Below are positions 41,382 through 50,300 of a stretch of 64,000 nucleotides of DNA, piece by piece. Source of the stretch: Streptomyces sp. NBC_00663 (GTDB lineage Bacteria; Actinomycetota; Actinomycetes; Streptomycetales; Streptomycetaceae); contig NZ_CP109027.1 of assembly GCF_036226885.1 (NCBI RefSeq), positions 992,001 to 1,056,000 on the forward strand, read 5' to 3'. The notes under the pieces were generated by a model that was not told where the DNA came from, did not search any database, and worked only from the letters and a program-made list of their open reading frames with translations. The position numbers and the translations under genes are program-made. Every line of letters begins with the position of its first letter. Within the stretch, counting starts at the first letter, position 1.

Positions 41382-43775
41382 ATGCGCACCCGCCTCAGAC
41401 GCGCCGTCGTCGCGGCCGTCGCCCTGCTCACCGCCACCACCGCCCTGCCGGCCGCCGCCGCTCAGGGACATGACCGGCAGCAGCACCCCTCGCACGGCGG
41501 TCTGTCCGCCACCATCCGCTATACCGAGTACGGCATTCCGCACATCGTCGCGAAGGACTACGCGGACCTCGGCTTCGGCACCGGCTGGGCGCAGGCCGCC
41601 GACCAGGTGTGCACGCTCGCCGACGGTTTCGTGACCGTGCGCGGCGAGCGGTCCCGTTTCTTCGGGCCGGACGCCGCCCCGGACGGCTCGCTCTCCTCGG
41701 CGGCGAAGAACCTCTCCAGCGACCTCTACTTCAAGGGTGTCCGGGAGTCCGGCACGGTGGAGAGGCTGCTCGCGGAGCCGGCGCCGGTGGGGCCGAGCCG
41801 ACAGGCGAAGGACCTGATGCGGGGCTTCGCGGCCGGATACAACGCCTGGCTGCGGCGGAACCGGATCACCGACCCGACGTGCAGGGGTGCCGCCTGGGTC
41901 CGGCCGGTGACCGAACTCGACGTCGCGGCCCGCGGTTTCGCGCTCGCCGTGCTCGGGGGCCAGGGGCGGGGCGTGGACGGCATCACGGCCGCGCAGCCGC
42001 CGACGACGACGGCCGCCACCGAGACTCCCGCCGCCCAGGACACCGCCCGCGCGGCCCGGGAACTCCTCGCCACCGACTCCGCCGACATGGGCTCCAACGC
42101 CGTCGCCTTCAGCGGCGCGACGACGGCCGACGGTCGCGGTCTGCTGCTGGGCAACCCGCACTACCCCTGGCAGGGCGGTCGCCGCTTCTGGCAGTCACAG
42201 CAGACGATCCCCGGTGAACTGAACGTCTCCGGCGGCTCGTTGCTCGGCTCGGCAACGGTCTCCATAGGCCACAACGCCCGGGTGGCGTGGAGCCACACCG
42301 TCGCCACCGGTGTCCCCCTCAACCTCCACCAGCTGACCCTCGACCCGGCCGACCCGACGGCGTACCTCGTGGACGGCAAGTCCGAGCGGATGACCCGGCG
42401 CACGATCACCGTCGAGGTGAAGGACGGCACCCCGGTGACCCGTACCCAGTGGTGGACCCGGTACGGCCCGGTCGTCACCTCGCTCGGCGCGTCCGTCCCG
42501 CTGCCCTGGACGACCACGACGGCGTACGCCCTCAACGACCCGAACGCGGCCAACCTGCGCGCCTCCGACACCGCGCTCGGCTTCAGCAAGGCGCGCGGCA
42601 CGGCGGATGTGCTGACGTCCCTCCAGCGGACGCAGGGGCTGCCGTGGGTGAACACGATCGCCGCCGACGCGGCCGGTCACTCGCTGTTCACCCAGTCCCA
42701 GGTGCTCCCCCGCATCACCGACGAGCTGGCCCAGCGCTGTTCCACCCCGCTCGGCAAGGTCACCTACCCGTCCGCCGGTCTCGCGGTCCTCGACGGCTCG
42801 CGCGGCGACTGCGCACCCGGCAGCGACGCCGACGCCGTACAACCCGGGATCTTCGGCCCGGCGAAGATGCCGACCCTCACGGACGCGCCGTACGCGGAGA
42901 ACTCCAACGACAGCGCCTGGCTGGCCAACGCCGAGCAGCCGCTGGCCGGGTACGAGCGGATCTTCGGCACGACCGGTACGCAGCGGTCGATGCGGACGCG
43001 CGGGGCGATCGAGGACGTGGCGGCGCTGGCGCGGCGCGGCGATCTGACCGTGCGGGACCTTCAGAGGCAGCAGTTCGCCAACCGGGTGCCGGCCGGTGAC
43101 CTGATCGCGGCCGACGCGGCGAAGGCCTGTGCCGCGTTGCCGGGCGGTACGGCAACCGGCAGTGACGGCAAGGCCGTTGACGTGTCCGAGGCGTGCGGGG
43201 TGCTCGCGGCGTGGGACCGCACGGCGAACACGGACAGCCGGGGCGCGCTGCTCTTCGACCGGCTGTGGCGCCGTATCCCCGCGGCTCAGCTGTGGAAGGT
43301 CCCGTTCTCCGCGTCCGACCCGGTCGGCACCCCGAACACCCTCAACACGGACAGCACGGCGTTCCCCATCGCGCTCGCGGACACGGTAGCCGAGCTGCGG
43401 GCGGCGGGCATCGCGCTCAACTCACCCTTGGGACAGCATCAGTTCGTGGTCCGCAACGGCCAGCGCATCCCCGTCCCGGGCGGCACGGAGTCCCTCGGTG
43501 TCTGGAACAAGGTCGAGCCCGTGTGGGACACCGCGAACGGCGGCTACACCGAGGTCTCGACCGGCTCCAGCTACATCCAGGCCGTCGGCTGGGACGGCAG
43601 CCGCTGCCCGGTGGCCCACACCCTCCTGACGTACTCCCAGTCCTCCAACCCCAACTCCCCGCACTACAGCGACCAGACCCGCCTCTTCTCCCAGGAACGC
43701 TGGGTGACGTCCCGGTTCTGCGAGAAGGACATCCTGTCGTCGCCCTCGCTGCGGGTGGTGCGGGTGCGCTCGTGA
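41382..43775 (+). CDS. Secreted penicillin-acylase-family (Ntn) amidohydrolase
   Basis: This 797-residue precursor has a signal peptide (about 1-28, ending AAAA) and the two-subunit Ntn-hydrolase layout: an alpha chain to about residue 237, then autocleavage before S238 in the motif GSNAVAF, leaving Ser as the N-terminal nucleophile of the beta chain. LLLGNPHYPW follows, as in aculeacin A acylase and the Streptomyces AHL acylase AhlM. It should hydrolyse amide-linked acyl chains outside the cell; whether on acyl-homoserine lactones, lipopeptides or beta-lactams is not decidable from sequence. ATG at 41382 with GGGAGG upstream. Confidence 0.9.
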   Translation: MRTRLRRAVVAAVALLTATTALPAAAAQGHDRQQHPSHGGLSATIRYTEYGIPHIVAKDYADLGFGTGWAQAADQVCTLADGFVTVRGERSRFFGPDAAPDGSLSSAAKNLSSDLYFKGVRESGTVERLLAEPAPVGPSRQAKDLMRGFAAGYNAWLRRNRITDPTCRGAAWVRPVTELDVAARGFALAVLGGQGRGVDGITAAQPPTTTAATETPAAQDTARAARELLATDSADMGSNAVAFSGATTADGRGLLLGNPHYPWQGGRRFWQSQQTIPGELNVSGGSLLGSATVSIGHNARVAWSHTVATGVPLNLHQLTLDPADPTAYLVDGKSERMTRRTITVEVKDGTPVTRTQWWTRYGPVVTSLGASVPLPWTTTTAYALNDPNAANLRASDTALGFSKARGTADVLTSLQRTQGLPWVNTIAADAAGHSLFTQSQVLPRITDELAQRCSTPLGKVTYPSAGLAVLDGSRGDCAPGSDADAVQPGIFGPAKMPTLTDAPYAENSNDSAWLANAEQPLAGYERIFGTTGTQRSMRTRGAIEDVAALARRGDLTVRDLQRQQFANRVPAGDLIAADAAKACAALPGGTATGSDGKAVDVSEACGVLAAWDRTANTDSRGALLFDRLWRRIPAAQLWKVPFSASDPVGTPNTLNTDSTAFPIALADTVAELRAAGIALNSPLGQHQFVVRNGQRIPVPGGTESLGVWNKVEPVWDTANGGYTEVSTGSSYIQAVGWDGSRCPVAHTLLTYSQSSNPNSPHYSDQTRLFSQERWVTSRFCEKDILSSPSLRVVRVRS

Positions 43776-43776
43776 C

Positions 43777-45339
43777 TCAGACCGGCCGGGTCCGCCCCTC
43801 CCAGTACGGGTCCCGCAGACGGCGCTTGTACAGCTTGCCGTTGGGGTCGCGGGGCATCTCGGTGATGAAGTCGACGGTCTTCGGGCACTTGTAGCCGGCG
43901 AGTTGTTCGGCGCAGTGGGCGAGGAGGGCGGCGGCCAGGTCCGGTCCGGGTTCCTGACCCGGGGCCGGTTCGACGACGGCCTTGACCTCCTCGCCCCAGT
44001 CGTCGTGCGGGATGCCGAAGGCGGCGGCGTCGGCGACGGCGGGGTGGGAGAGGAGGGCGGACTCTATCTCGGCGGGGTAGATGTTGACGCCGCCGGAGAT
44101 GATCATGTCGATCTTGCGGTCGCGGAGGAAGAGATAGCCGTCCTCGTCGAGGTAGCCGAGGTCGCCGACGGTGAAGAAGTCGCCGATGCGGTTCTTCTTC
44201 GTCTTGGTCTCGTCCTTGTGGTACGAGAAACCGCCGGTGTTCATCTTCAGGTAGACCGTGCCGAGTTCACCCGCCGGCAGCCGGTTGCCGTCGTCGTCGA
44301 AGATCGCCAACTCGCTGATGGGCCAGGCCTTTCCGACCGTGCCGGGCTTCTTCAGCCAGTCCTCCGCCGTGGCGAAGGCACCGCCGCCCTCGCTGGCCGC
44401 GTAGTACTCCTCGACGCAGGGGCCCCACCAGTCGAGCATCGCCCGTTTGACGTGGTCGGGGCAGGGGGCCGCGCCATGGATGGCGTGCCGCATCGAGGAG
44501 ACGTCGTACCGTGCGCGGACGTCCTCGGGCAGGGCCAGCAGACGGTGGAACTGGGTCGGGACCATGTGGGTGTGCGTGCACCGGTGGGCGTCGATCAGGC
44601 GCAGCATCTCCTCCGGTGTCCACTTGTCCATCAGGACCAGGCGGTGGCCGATGTGCAGGGACGCGCTCGCGAACTGGAGCACCGCCGTGTGGTAGAGCGG
44701 CGAGCACACGAGGTGGACGTTGTCGTCGTAGGGCTTGATGCCGAAGATGCCGAGGAAGCCGCCGAGGTAGGCCTCCTCGGGGAGTTTGCCGGGCAGTGGG
44801 CGGCGGATGCCGCGGGGGCGGCCCGTGGTGCCCGAGGTGTAGTTCATGACCCAGCCGAGCTCGCGGTCGGCGGGCGCCGACTCCGGTTGGTCGTCGAGGA
44901 GTTCGGCGTACGGCCGGAAGCCCTCGACCTCGCCGACGGAGTACCGGTGGTCGGCCGGGAGCCCGGCCTCGTCGGCGGCCTGGCAGGCGGGAGCGGCGAA
45001 GCGCTCATGGGCGAGGAAGACCTTGGCGCCGGAGTCGGCGACGATCCAGGCGATCTCCGGGCCCACGAAGTGGTGGTTGATCGGGACGAGATAGAACCCG
45101 GCCTGGGTGGCGGCCAGATGGGCGGTGAAGAACTCGACGCCGTTGGGCAGGACGACCGCGAAGGCGTCCCCACGGCGCAGTCCGGCCGCGCGCAGGCCAT
45201 GGACGAGACGATTGGCGGCGGCGTGCAGCCGACCCGCGGTCCACTCCTCGCCGTCGGGAGCAACGAGGACGATCCGGCCGGGGTCGACACCGGCCTGGGC
45301 CCAGAATCCGACGGGGGGTGTGCTCGGGGTGCTGGTCAC
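43777..45339 (-). CDS. Acyl-CoA synthetase (class I adenylate-forming), partner of nitronate monooxygenase
   Basis: This 520-residue ANL ligase carries NYTSGTTGRPRGIRR (P-loop), EYYAASEGGGAF (A5), FFTVGDLGYLDEDG, and the C-terminal lysine region DPNGKLYKRRLRDPYW. It resembles actinobacterial fatty acid/steroid acid CoA ligases. The GTG at 45339 follows GGAAGGAG by 7 bases. Immediately upstream lies a tandem array in which this same ribosome site and GTGA start are repeated; the GTG in the second repeat upstream (45426) is also in frame and would add 29 residues. Same direction as the nitronate monooxygenase gene. Confidence 0.9.
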   Translation of the reverse strand: MTSTPSTPPVGFWAQAGVDPGRIVLVAPDGEEWTAGRLHAAANRLVHGLRAAGLRRGDAFAVVLPNGVEFFTAHLAATQAGFYLVPINHHFVGPEIAWIVADSGAKVFLAHERFAAPACQAADEAGLPADHRYSVGEVEGFRPYAELLDDQPESAPADRELGWVMNYTSGTTGRPRGIRRPLPGKLPEEAYLGGFLGIFGIKPYDDNVHLVCSPLYHTAVLQFASASLHIGHRLVLMDKWTPEEMLRLIDAHRCTHTHMVPTQFHRLLALPEDVRARYDVSSMRHAIHGAAPCPDHVKRAMLDWWGPCVEEYYAASEGGGAFATAEDWLKKPGTVGKAWPISELAIFDDDGNRLPAGELGTVYLKMNTGGFSYHKDETKTKKNRIGDFFTVGDLGYLDEDGYLFLRDRKIDMIISGGVNIYPAEIESALLSHPAVADAAAFGIPHDDWGEEVKAVVEPAPGQEPGPDLAAALLAHCAEQLAGYKCPKTVDFITEMPRDPNGKLYKRRLRDPYWEGRTRPV

Positions 45340-45737
45340 TGGCGGCTCCTTCCGGTGGGGGGCTGGCTCGCGGGGCTGATCACTGGCCGCTCCTTCCGGC
45401 GGGGGCTGGCTCGCGGGGCTGGTCACCGGCTGCTGCTTCCGGCGGGGGCTGGCTCGCGGGGCTGGTCACCGGCTGCTCCTTCCGGCGGGGGGGCTGGCTC
45501 GCGGTGCTCGTCACCGGCCGCTCCCTCCGGCGGGGGCTGGCTCGCAGTGCTCGTCACCGGCCGCTCCCTCCGGCGGGGGCTGGCTCGCAGTGCTCGTCAC
45601 AGGCCGCTCCCTCCGGCAGGGGGCTGGCTCGCAGTGCCGGTCACCGGCCGCTCCCTCCGGCAGGGGGCTGGCTCGCAGTGCCGGTCACCGGCCGCTCCTT
45701 CCGGCGGGGTTGGCTCGTCACTGGCCGTTCCTTCCCG
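45328..45737 (-). repeat. Array of about nine 43-45-bp tandem repeats, each with a ribosome site and GTGA
   Basis: Units start near 45361, 45404, 45447, 45492, 45535, 45578, 45622 and 45666, with a diverged end copy at each side. On the minus strand every unit reads GGAAGGAG or GGAGGGAG, then 5-7 bases, then GTGA. The downstream end copy is the true start of the acyl-CoA synthetase; the upstream end copy is the last codons and TGA of the nitronate monooxygenase. The periods (44, 43, 43, 45, 43, 43, 44, 44, 33) sum to the 382 bases between the two GTGA sites. Confidence 0.92.
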
Positions 45738-46836
45738 TTCTTCCGGCGATGCGGTTGATGTGGTCGACGGCCCGTTCGAAGCCGCGGGTGAGGTCGTCGA
45801 AGACGTCCTGGACGCTGCGTTCGCGGTTCATGCGGCCGACGATCTGCCCTACGGGCGTGCCGAGCAGGGGTTCGACCTCGTACTTCTGGATGCGGGTCAG
45901 GGCGTCGGCGACGAGGAGTCCCTGGAGTGGCATGGGGAGCGTGCCGGGGCCGTGCGGGTCGTCCCAGGCGTCGGTCCACTCGGTGCGCAGCTGGCGGGCG
46001 GGTTTGCCGGTCAGGGCGCGGGAGCGGACGGTGTCGGAGGAGCCCGCGGCGAGGAGTTTGCGGGTCACCGCGGGCGAGGACATGTCGGCCTCGGTGCAGG
46101 TGAGCCAGAGCGAGCCCAGCCATACTCCCTGGGCGCCCAGGGCCAGCGCGGCGGCCACCTGCTGTCCGCTGCCGATGCCGCCCGCGGCCAGCACCGGCAG
46201 CGGGTCCACGGCGTCCACGACCTCCGGGGTCAGCACCATGGACGCGATCTCGCCGGTGTGCCCGCCGGCCTCGTAGCCCTGGGCGACGACGATGTCGATG
46301 CCGCCCTCCTGGTGCTTGAGCGCGTGCCGGGCACTGCCCGCGAGCGCGGCAACGAGAACCCCGTGGTCATGAGCGCGTTCCACGACGTCGGCGGGCGGCG
46401 AGCCGAGGGCGTTGGCGAGCAGCTTGATCGGGTAGTCGAAGGCGACGTCGAGCTGGGTGCGGGCGACCTGTTCCATCCACCCGGTGATGCGCCACCCGGA
46501 AGCCTCGCCCTCGGATAGCTCGGGTACGCCGTACTTGGCGAGGGTGTCCCGGACGAACTGCCGGTGTCCCTCGGGGATCATCGCCTCGACGTCGGCCTCG
46601 GTGACGCCTTCGACCTTCTTGGCGGGCATGACGACGTCCAGGCCGTAGGGCTTGCCGTCCACATTCCCCTCGATCCAGTCGAGGTCGCGTTTGAGGTCGT
46701 CGGGGGCGGTGTAGCGGACCGCGCCGAGCACCCCGAACCCCCCGGCCCGGCTGATGGCCGCAGCGACGGCGGGGAACGGCGTGAAGCCGAAGATGGCGTG
46801 CTCGACTCCCAGTTTCTTGCTCAGCTCCGTCTGCAT
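45718..46836 (-). CDS. Nitronate monooxygenase (2-nitropropane dioxygenase-like) FMN enzyme
   Basis: This 372-residue TIM-barrel flavoprotein has the family opening FGFTPFPAVAAAISRAGGFGVLG and the FMN phosphate segments VVAQGYEAGGHTGE and LAAGGIGSGQQVAAALALGAQGVWLG. Related actinobacterial proteins are often near acyl-CoA genes and may act as enoyl-CoA-type reductases or true nitronate oxidases. Its C-terminal codons (GRNGQ, TGA) lie inside the first unit of the repeat array. ATG at 46836. A TCTGA-N7-TCAGA dyad lies about 45-60 bases upstream of the start. Confidence 0.87.
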   Translation of the reverse strand: MQTELSKKLGVEHAIFGFTPFPAVAAAISRAGGFGVLGAVRYTAPDDLKRDLDWIEGNVDGKPYGLDVVMPAKKVEGVTEADVEAMIPEGHRQFVRDTLAKYGVPELSEGEASGWRITGWMEQVARTQLDVAFDYPIKLLANALGSPPADVVERAHDHGVLVAALAGSARHALKHQEGGIDIVVAQGYEAGGHTGEIASMVLTPEVVDAVDPLPVLAAGGIGSGQQVAAALALGAQGVWLGSLWLTCTEADMSSPAVTRKLLAAGSSDTVRSRALTGKPARQLRTEWTDAWDDPHGPGTLPMPLQGLLVADALTRIQKYEVEPLLGTPVGQIVGRMNRERSVQDVFDDLTRGFERAVDHINRIAGRTGRNGQ

Positions 46837-46876
46837 GGGCGCAGGATGCCGCAGTCCTCCGGAGGACGGAAGGGGT

Positions 46877-46897
46877 TATCTGATGCTCCGTCAGATA
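46877..46897. promoter_or_regulatory. TATCTGA-N7-TCAGATA dyad upstream of nitronate monooxygenase
   Basis: TATCTGA (46877-46883) and TCAGATA (46891-46897) form a perfect 7-bp-arm dyad 41 bases upstream of the nitronate monooxygenase ATG. Its core TCTGA-N7-TCAGA has the same length and ends as the dyad between the crotonase operon and the acyl-CoA synthetase gene at 33165-33181. A common TetR-type regulator is likely; none is encoded in this window. Confidence 0.55.
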
Positions 46898-46995
46898 CAT
46901 GTCCGGCAGGGGCGATCCGCCGGAGGCGGCGAGAGGTGGGCGCACAGCAAGATCGACCGGTAGCATCTCCTTTCCACAGCTGAACAGGAACGGGC

Positions 46996-47379
46996 ATGGC
47001 GAACGTCTTCATCAGTCATCGCAAAGTCGATGTGTCCGCAGCCGAGCGACTCTCCCAGGACATCTCCACGGCGGGCCACGACGTGTGGTTCGATGAATGG
47101 GAAATCGGTATCGGCGATTCCATCGTGGAGCGCATCGATTCCGGACTCGGCGGCACGTCATATCTGGTGCTGTGTTACTCGGCGGCGGGCGTCATGAGTC
47201 CCTGGATCACGCGCGAGTGGATGTCGGCACTCCATCGCCAGATGGACGGTCACGGTGTCCGCATCCTCCCCGTCAGGTTCGGCGGTTCAGCCCCGGCGAT
47301 CCTGGCCGATCTCCGCTACGCGGACCTGTCGACCGACTGGAAGCTCGGTCTCACGCAACTCCTGAAGGCAATTCGCTGA
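46996..47379 (+). CDS. Stand-alone TIR domain protein, probable NADase effector
   Basis: This 127-residue protein is essentially one TIR domain: VFISHRKVD (box 1, residues 4-12), DVWFDEWEIGIGDSIVERI (box 2 region) and SPWITREW, in which E74 sits at the catalytic glutamate position of NAD-cleaving TIR domains. The rest is a compact alpha/beta fold ending LGLTQLLKAIR. It has no sensing domain of its own. The ATG at 46996 follows AGGAAC. The next gene, 20 bases downstream, encodes a TIR-NACHT-HEAT protein, so the pair is probably co-transcribed as a defence operon with this protein as the toxic effector. Confidence 0.87.
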   Translation: MANVFISHRKVDVSAAERLSQDISTAGHDVWFDEWEIGIGDSIVERIDSGLGGTSYLVLCYSAAGVMSPWITREWMSALHRQMDGHGVRILPVRFGGSAPAILADLRYADLSTDWKLGLTQLLKAIR

Positions 47380-47398
47380 CCGCAACGGGGGCTCGACG

Positions 47399-50300
47399 GT
47401 GCAGATCCTGCTCGCGCACGCCAAAGGTGACGCACAACTCGCCGCCTACATAGCGGAGCCGCTCCAATCCGCTGGGTACGAAGTCCTGCACTACGAGGGC
47501 ATACTCGTCGGCGATTCCCTGGTGGAGATGGCTTCCCAGGCAATTTCCCGGCACTGCCCGGTCGTGCTCTGCGGCACGGCGCGTGCGGCCGGAAGCCGCT
47601 GGGTGACGCGCTTGGTCAGCGCCGCGCGCGGCCATGGAACCCGGATCTTCACACTGCACATCGAGGAAGACGCCAATCTGGACGCCTTGGCCCTTGACGG
47701 CAAGGTCGCCCCCTATTGGAAGGATCCCGACGGAGCGATCGGCATGCTCCTTGAAGCGCTGTCGGACCACTGCCCCGCGGAAAACCAGAACCTTGCCGAC
47801 CCGAGGTTGAGCCAACTCGAAAGAAGCTATCGAGAACGCACCCTCGAAGCCTGCGACATCGTCGATCTGATCAACTTTCCCATTACCGATCGCGAACTCT
47901 TCACCAGAAATCTGCTGCTGCGCAGCCTGTACGTCTCCCTGCGCGTTTCCGTAGACATCTCGCCAGGAACCGACCCCTACGCTCTCGACACAAAACTGCA
48001 GAGCCTCGAAGCCCAACGGGAAGACCACCACAGCGCGGACACCGGTAGTTCCCGACACTCGGTCGGGGCACGCCTCCAGGAGTCGAACCGCTTGGTGGTC
48101 CTCGGCGACCCAGGGGCCGGCAAGAGCACGCTGCTGCGCTGGATCACCACCGCCTATCTGCTGCGCCTCAAATCTGATCCCGACTGGAGCAAGCTGCCGG
48201 ACGTCGACACCCTGCCCGACACCGACTGGCTCCCGGTGTACATCCGTTGTCGTGAGCTGGACCGGTCAGGCATCACCGGGTCGTTGGCCGAGATGATCCA
48301 CCACCATCTGCGAGAGGCGCAGTTCTCCACCGCCCAGGCCGACGACCTCACACCCATGCTGCTCGACGCGTTGGGTGACGGCCGTGCGCTGCTCCTGATC
48401 GACGGCTTGGACGAGATCGCCGATCCCACTCTCCGTGCCAGGTTCTGCGGAACCATCGAGAAGATTCACATCGCCTTTCCGAAGGCTCCCGTCATCGTCA
48501 CGTCACGGATCGTCGGTTACCGGGAGATGGGACTGAGGATCACCCGTGGGTTCGAGCATGTGACGGTGCGGGACCTGACCCCGGAGGACAAGGACGACTT
48601 CGCCCGCCGCTGGTGCGAGGTGACCGAGCCCCCGTTCCGTCGGGAGACCGCGGCGGAACAGCTCATCCGGGACATTCACAGCACCGATCGTGTCGAGCGC
48701 CTGACCGGCAATCCGATGCTGCTCACCACCATGGCTCTGGTGAAGAAGAAGGTCGGCAAGCTGCCGAACCGTCGGGCGGACCTGTATCGCGAAGCCGTCG
48801 ACGTACTCCTTTGCTGGCGCAGCGACGTCGATGAGCCCATGAACACGCGTGAGGCGCTGCCCCAACTGCAGTACCTCGCCTACACCATGTGTGAACGCGG
48901 CGACCAACAGATCAGACAGGACGAGGTCGTTGACATCCTTGAACGGATGCGGAGGGAATTTCCGGCGATCCATGACATCCGTAACCGTCCCTCGGTCGAG
49001 TTCCTGCGCCGGCTGGAACGGCAGACCGGAATCCTCGTCGAGGCCGGGCACGTCCGCCATCAGGACAGCAGCGTTCCCGTCTACGAGTTCCGTCACCTGA
49101 CCTTTCAGGAGTACCTCGCGGGGCTGGCACTGGTCGAGCGGAGATACCCGGGCCGCGATCGGACGCAGTCACTGGCGGAGCAGGTCGGTGTGCTCACGGC
49201 GCATACATCGCCGTTTCACGGCGCGCGCGGCGTCGATGACGTCGCTGTGGCGGACAACTGGCGTGAAGCCATCCGGCTGAGCGTGATGACGTGCAAGGAC
49301 GACGACGTCGACGACGTTCTCCGAGCCATCGCCACTCCGCTCCCCGAGGAGTCCGCGTCACTGACCGCCAGACCACGCGCCGCTCTGGCGTGTTCCTGCC
49401 TCGCCGATGAGCCCAATGTCAGCGAGGAAGTGGCAGCGGAGATCATCGAGCGTTTCATCGCCACACTCACCCAGGACGACGGGAAGGGTCCTGCCGTCAG
49501 CGTCGCGGACATGGTGCTCGTGGAGGTCGGCGCATCCGTCTGGGGCGCACTTCTCACCCGGCGTATCGTGACCTCCTTCCTACGGCAGCCCGAGGAGTTC
49601 GACAGACTGGGCGGCTCCGCCTCTATGGTCCTCAGCAGTTCCATACCGGACGGCGAGGACGCGGTGCGTCGCTGGGTGAAGACGCAGGTGCCCCTTCTCC
49701 GGGAACCGCAGGCCGAGGTGGCGATCGAGGCCGCATTGGCTCTGATGGTCGCCGGCTTCAACAGCAGACTCGTCCTCGTCCCTGGCCTCGTGGAAGGGCT
49801 GACGTCCCTCCTCGAGCGCGGCCCCTGCGAAGCCATGGCGGCGGCTTGGGCTCTCGGCTGGGCCCAGCAGCACAGGCACAGGTCGCCTTGGAAGCCCTCG
49901 CCGGAGGATGTCCGCAAGTTCGCGGAGCTGATCACGTCGGGGGACCTGCCCCCCAGCGCGGTCTCCTTCCTGCTGTGGTGTTTCAACGAGGGCTCAGCCA
50001 ACGGGCACACGGGGCTGGCCGCCGCCGTTATGAATCACTTCGTCTCCGCCAACAGTGGGACACGACGCCGGATCGCAAAGGGGTACGCGGAACTCTTCCC
50101 CCATGCCGTGGAACCTGTCATGGCGGCACTCTCTCGTCCCGAACCCGAAGTGCGCCGCGAAGCCGCCCTTCTTCTGAGCCGCCTCCAAGACCGCCACGCG
50201 GTGGCGCCCTTGCTGGCGTCACTGGCCGACATCGACGGCCGCCCCGACATGGAAGTCGTGCAGGCCCTGGGCCGACTGCGCGCCCGCGAAGCTGTGAAGC

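Noticed and set aside
43903..46518. A long open frame on the plus strand across the synthetase, repeat array and nitronate monooxygenase genes
   Set aside because: It is antisense to two well-supported genes, has no recognisable domain, and is kept open by high GC and the repeats.
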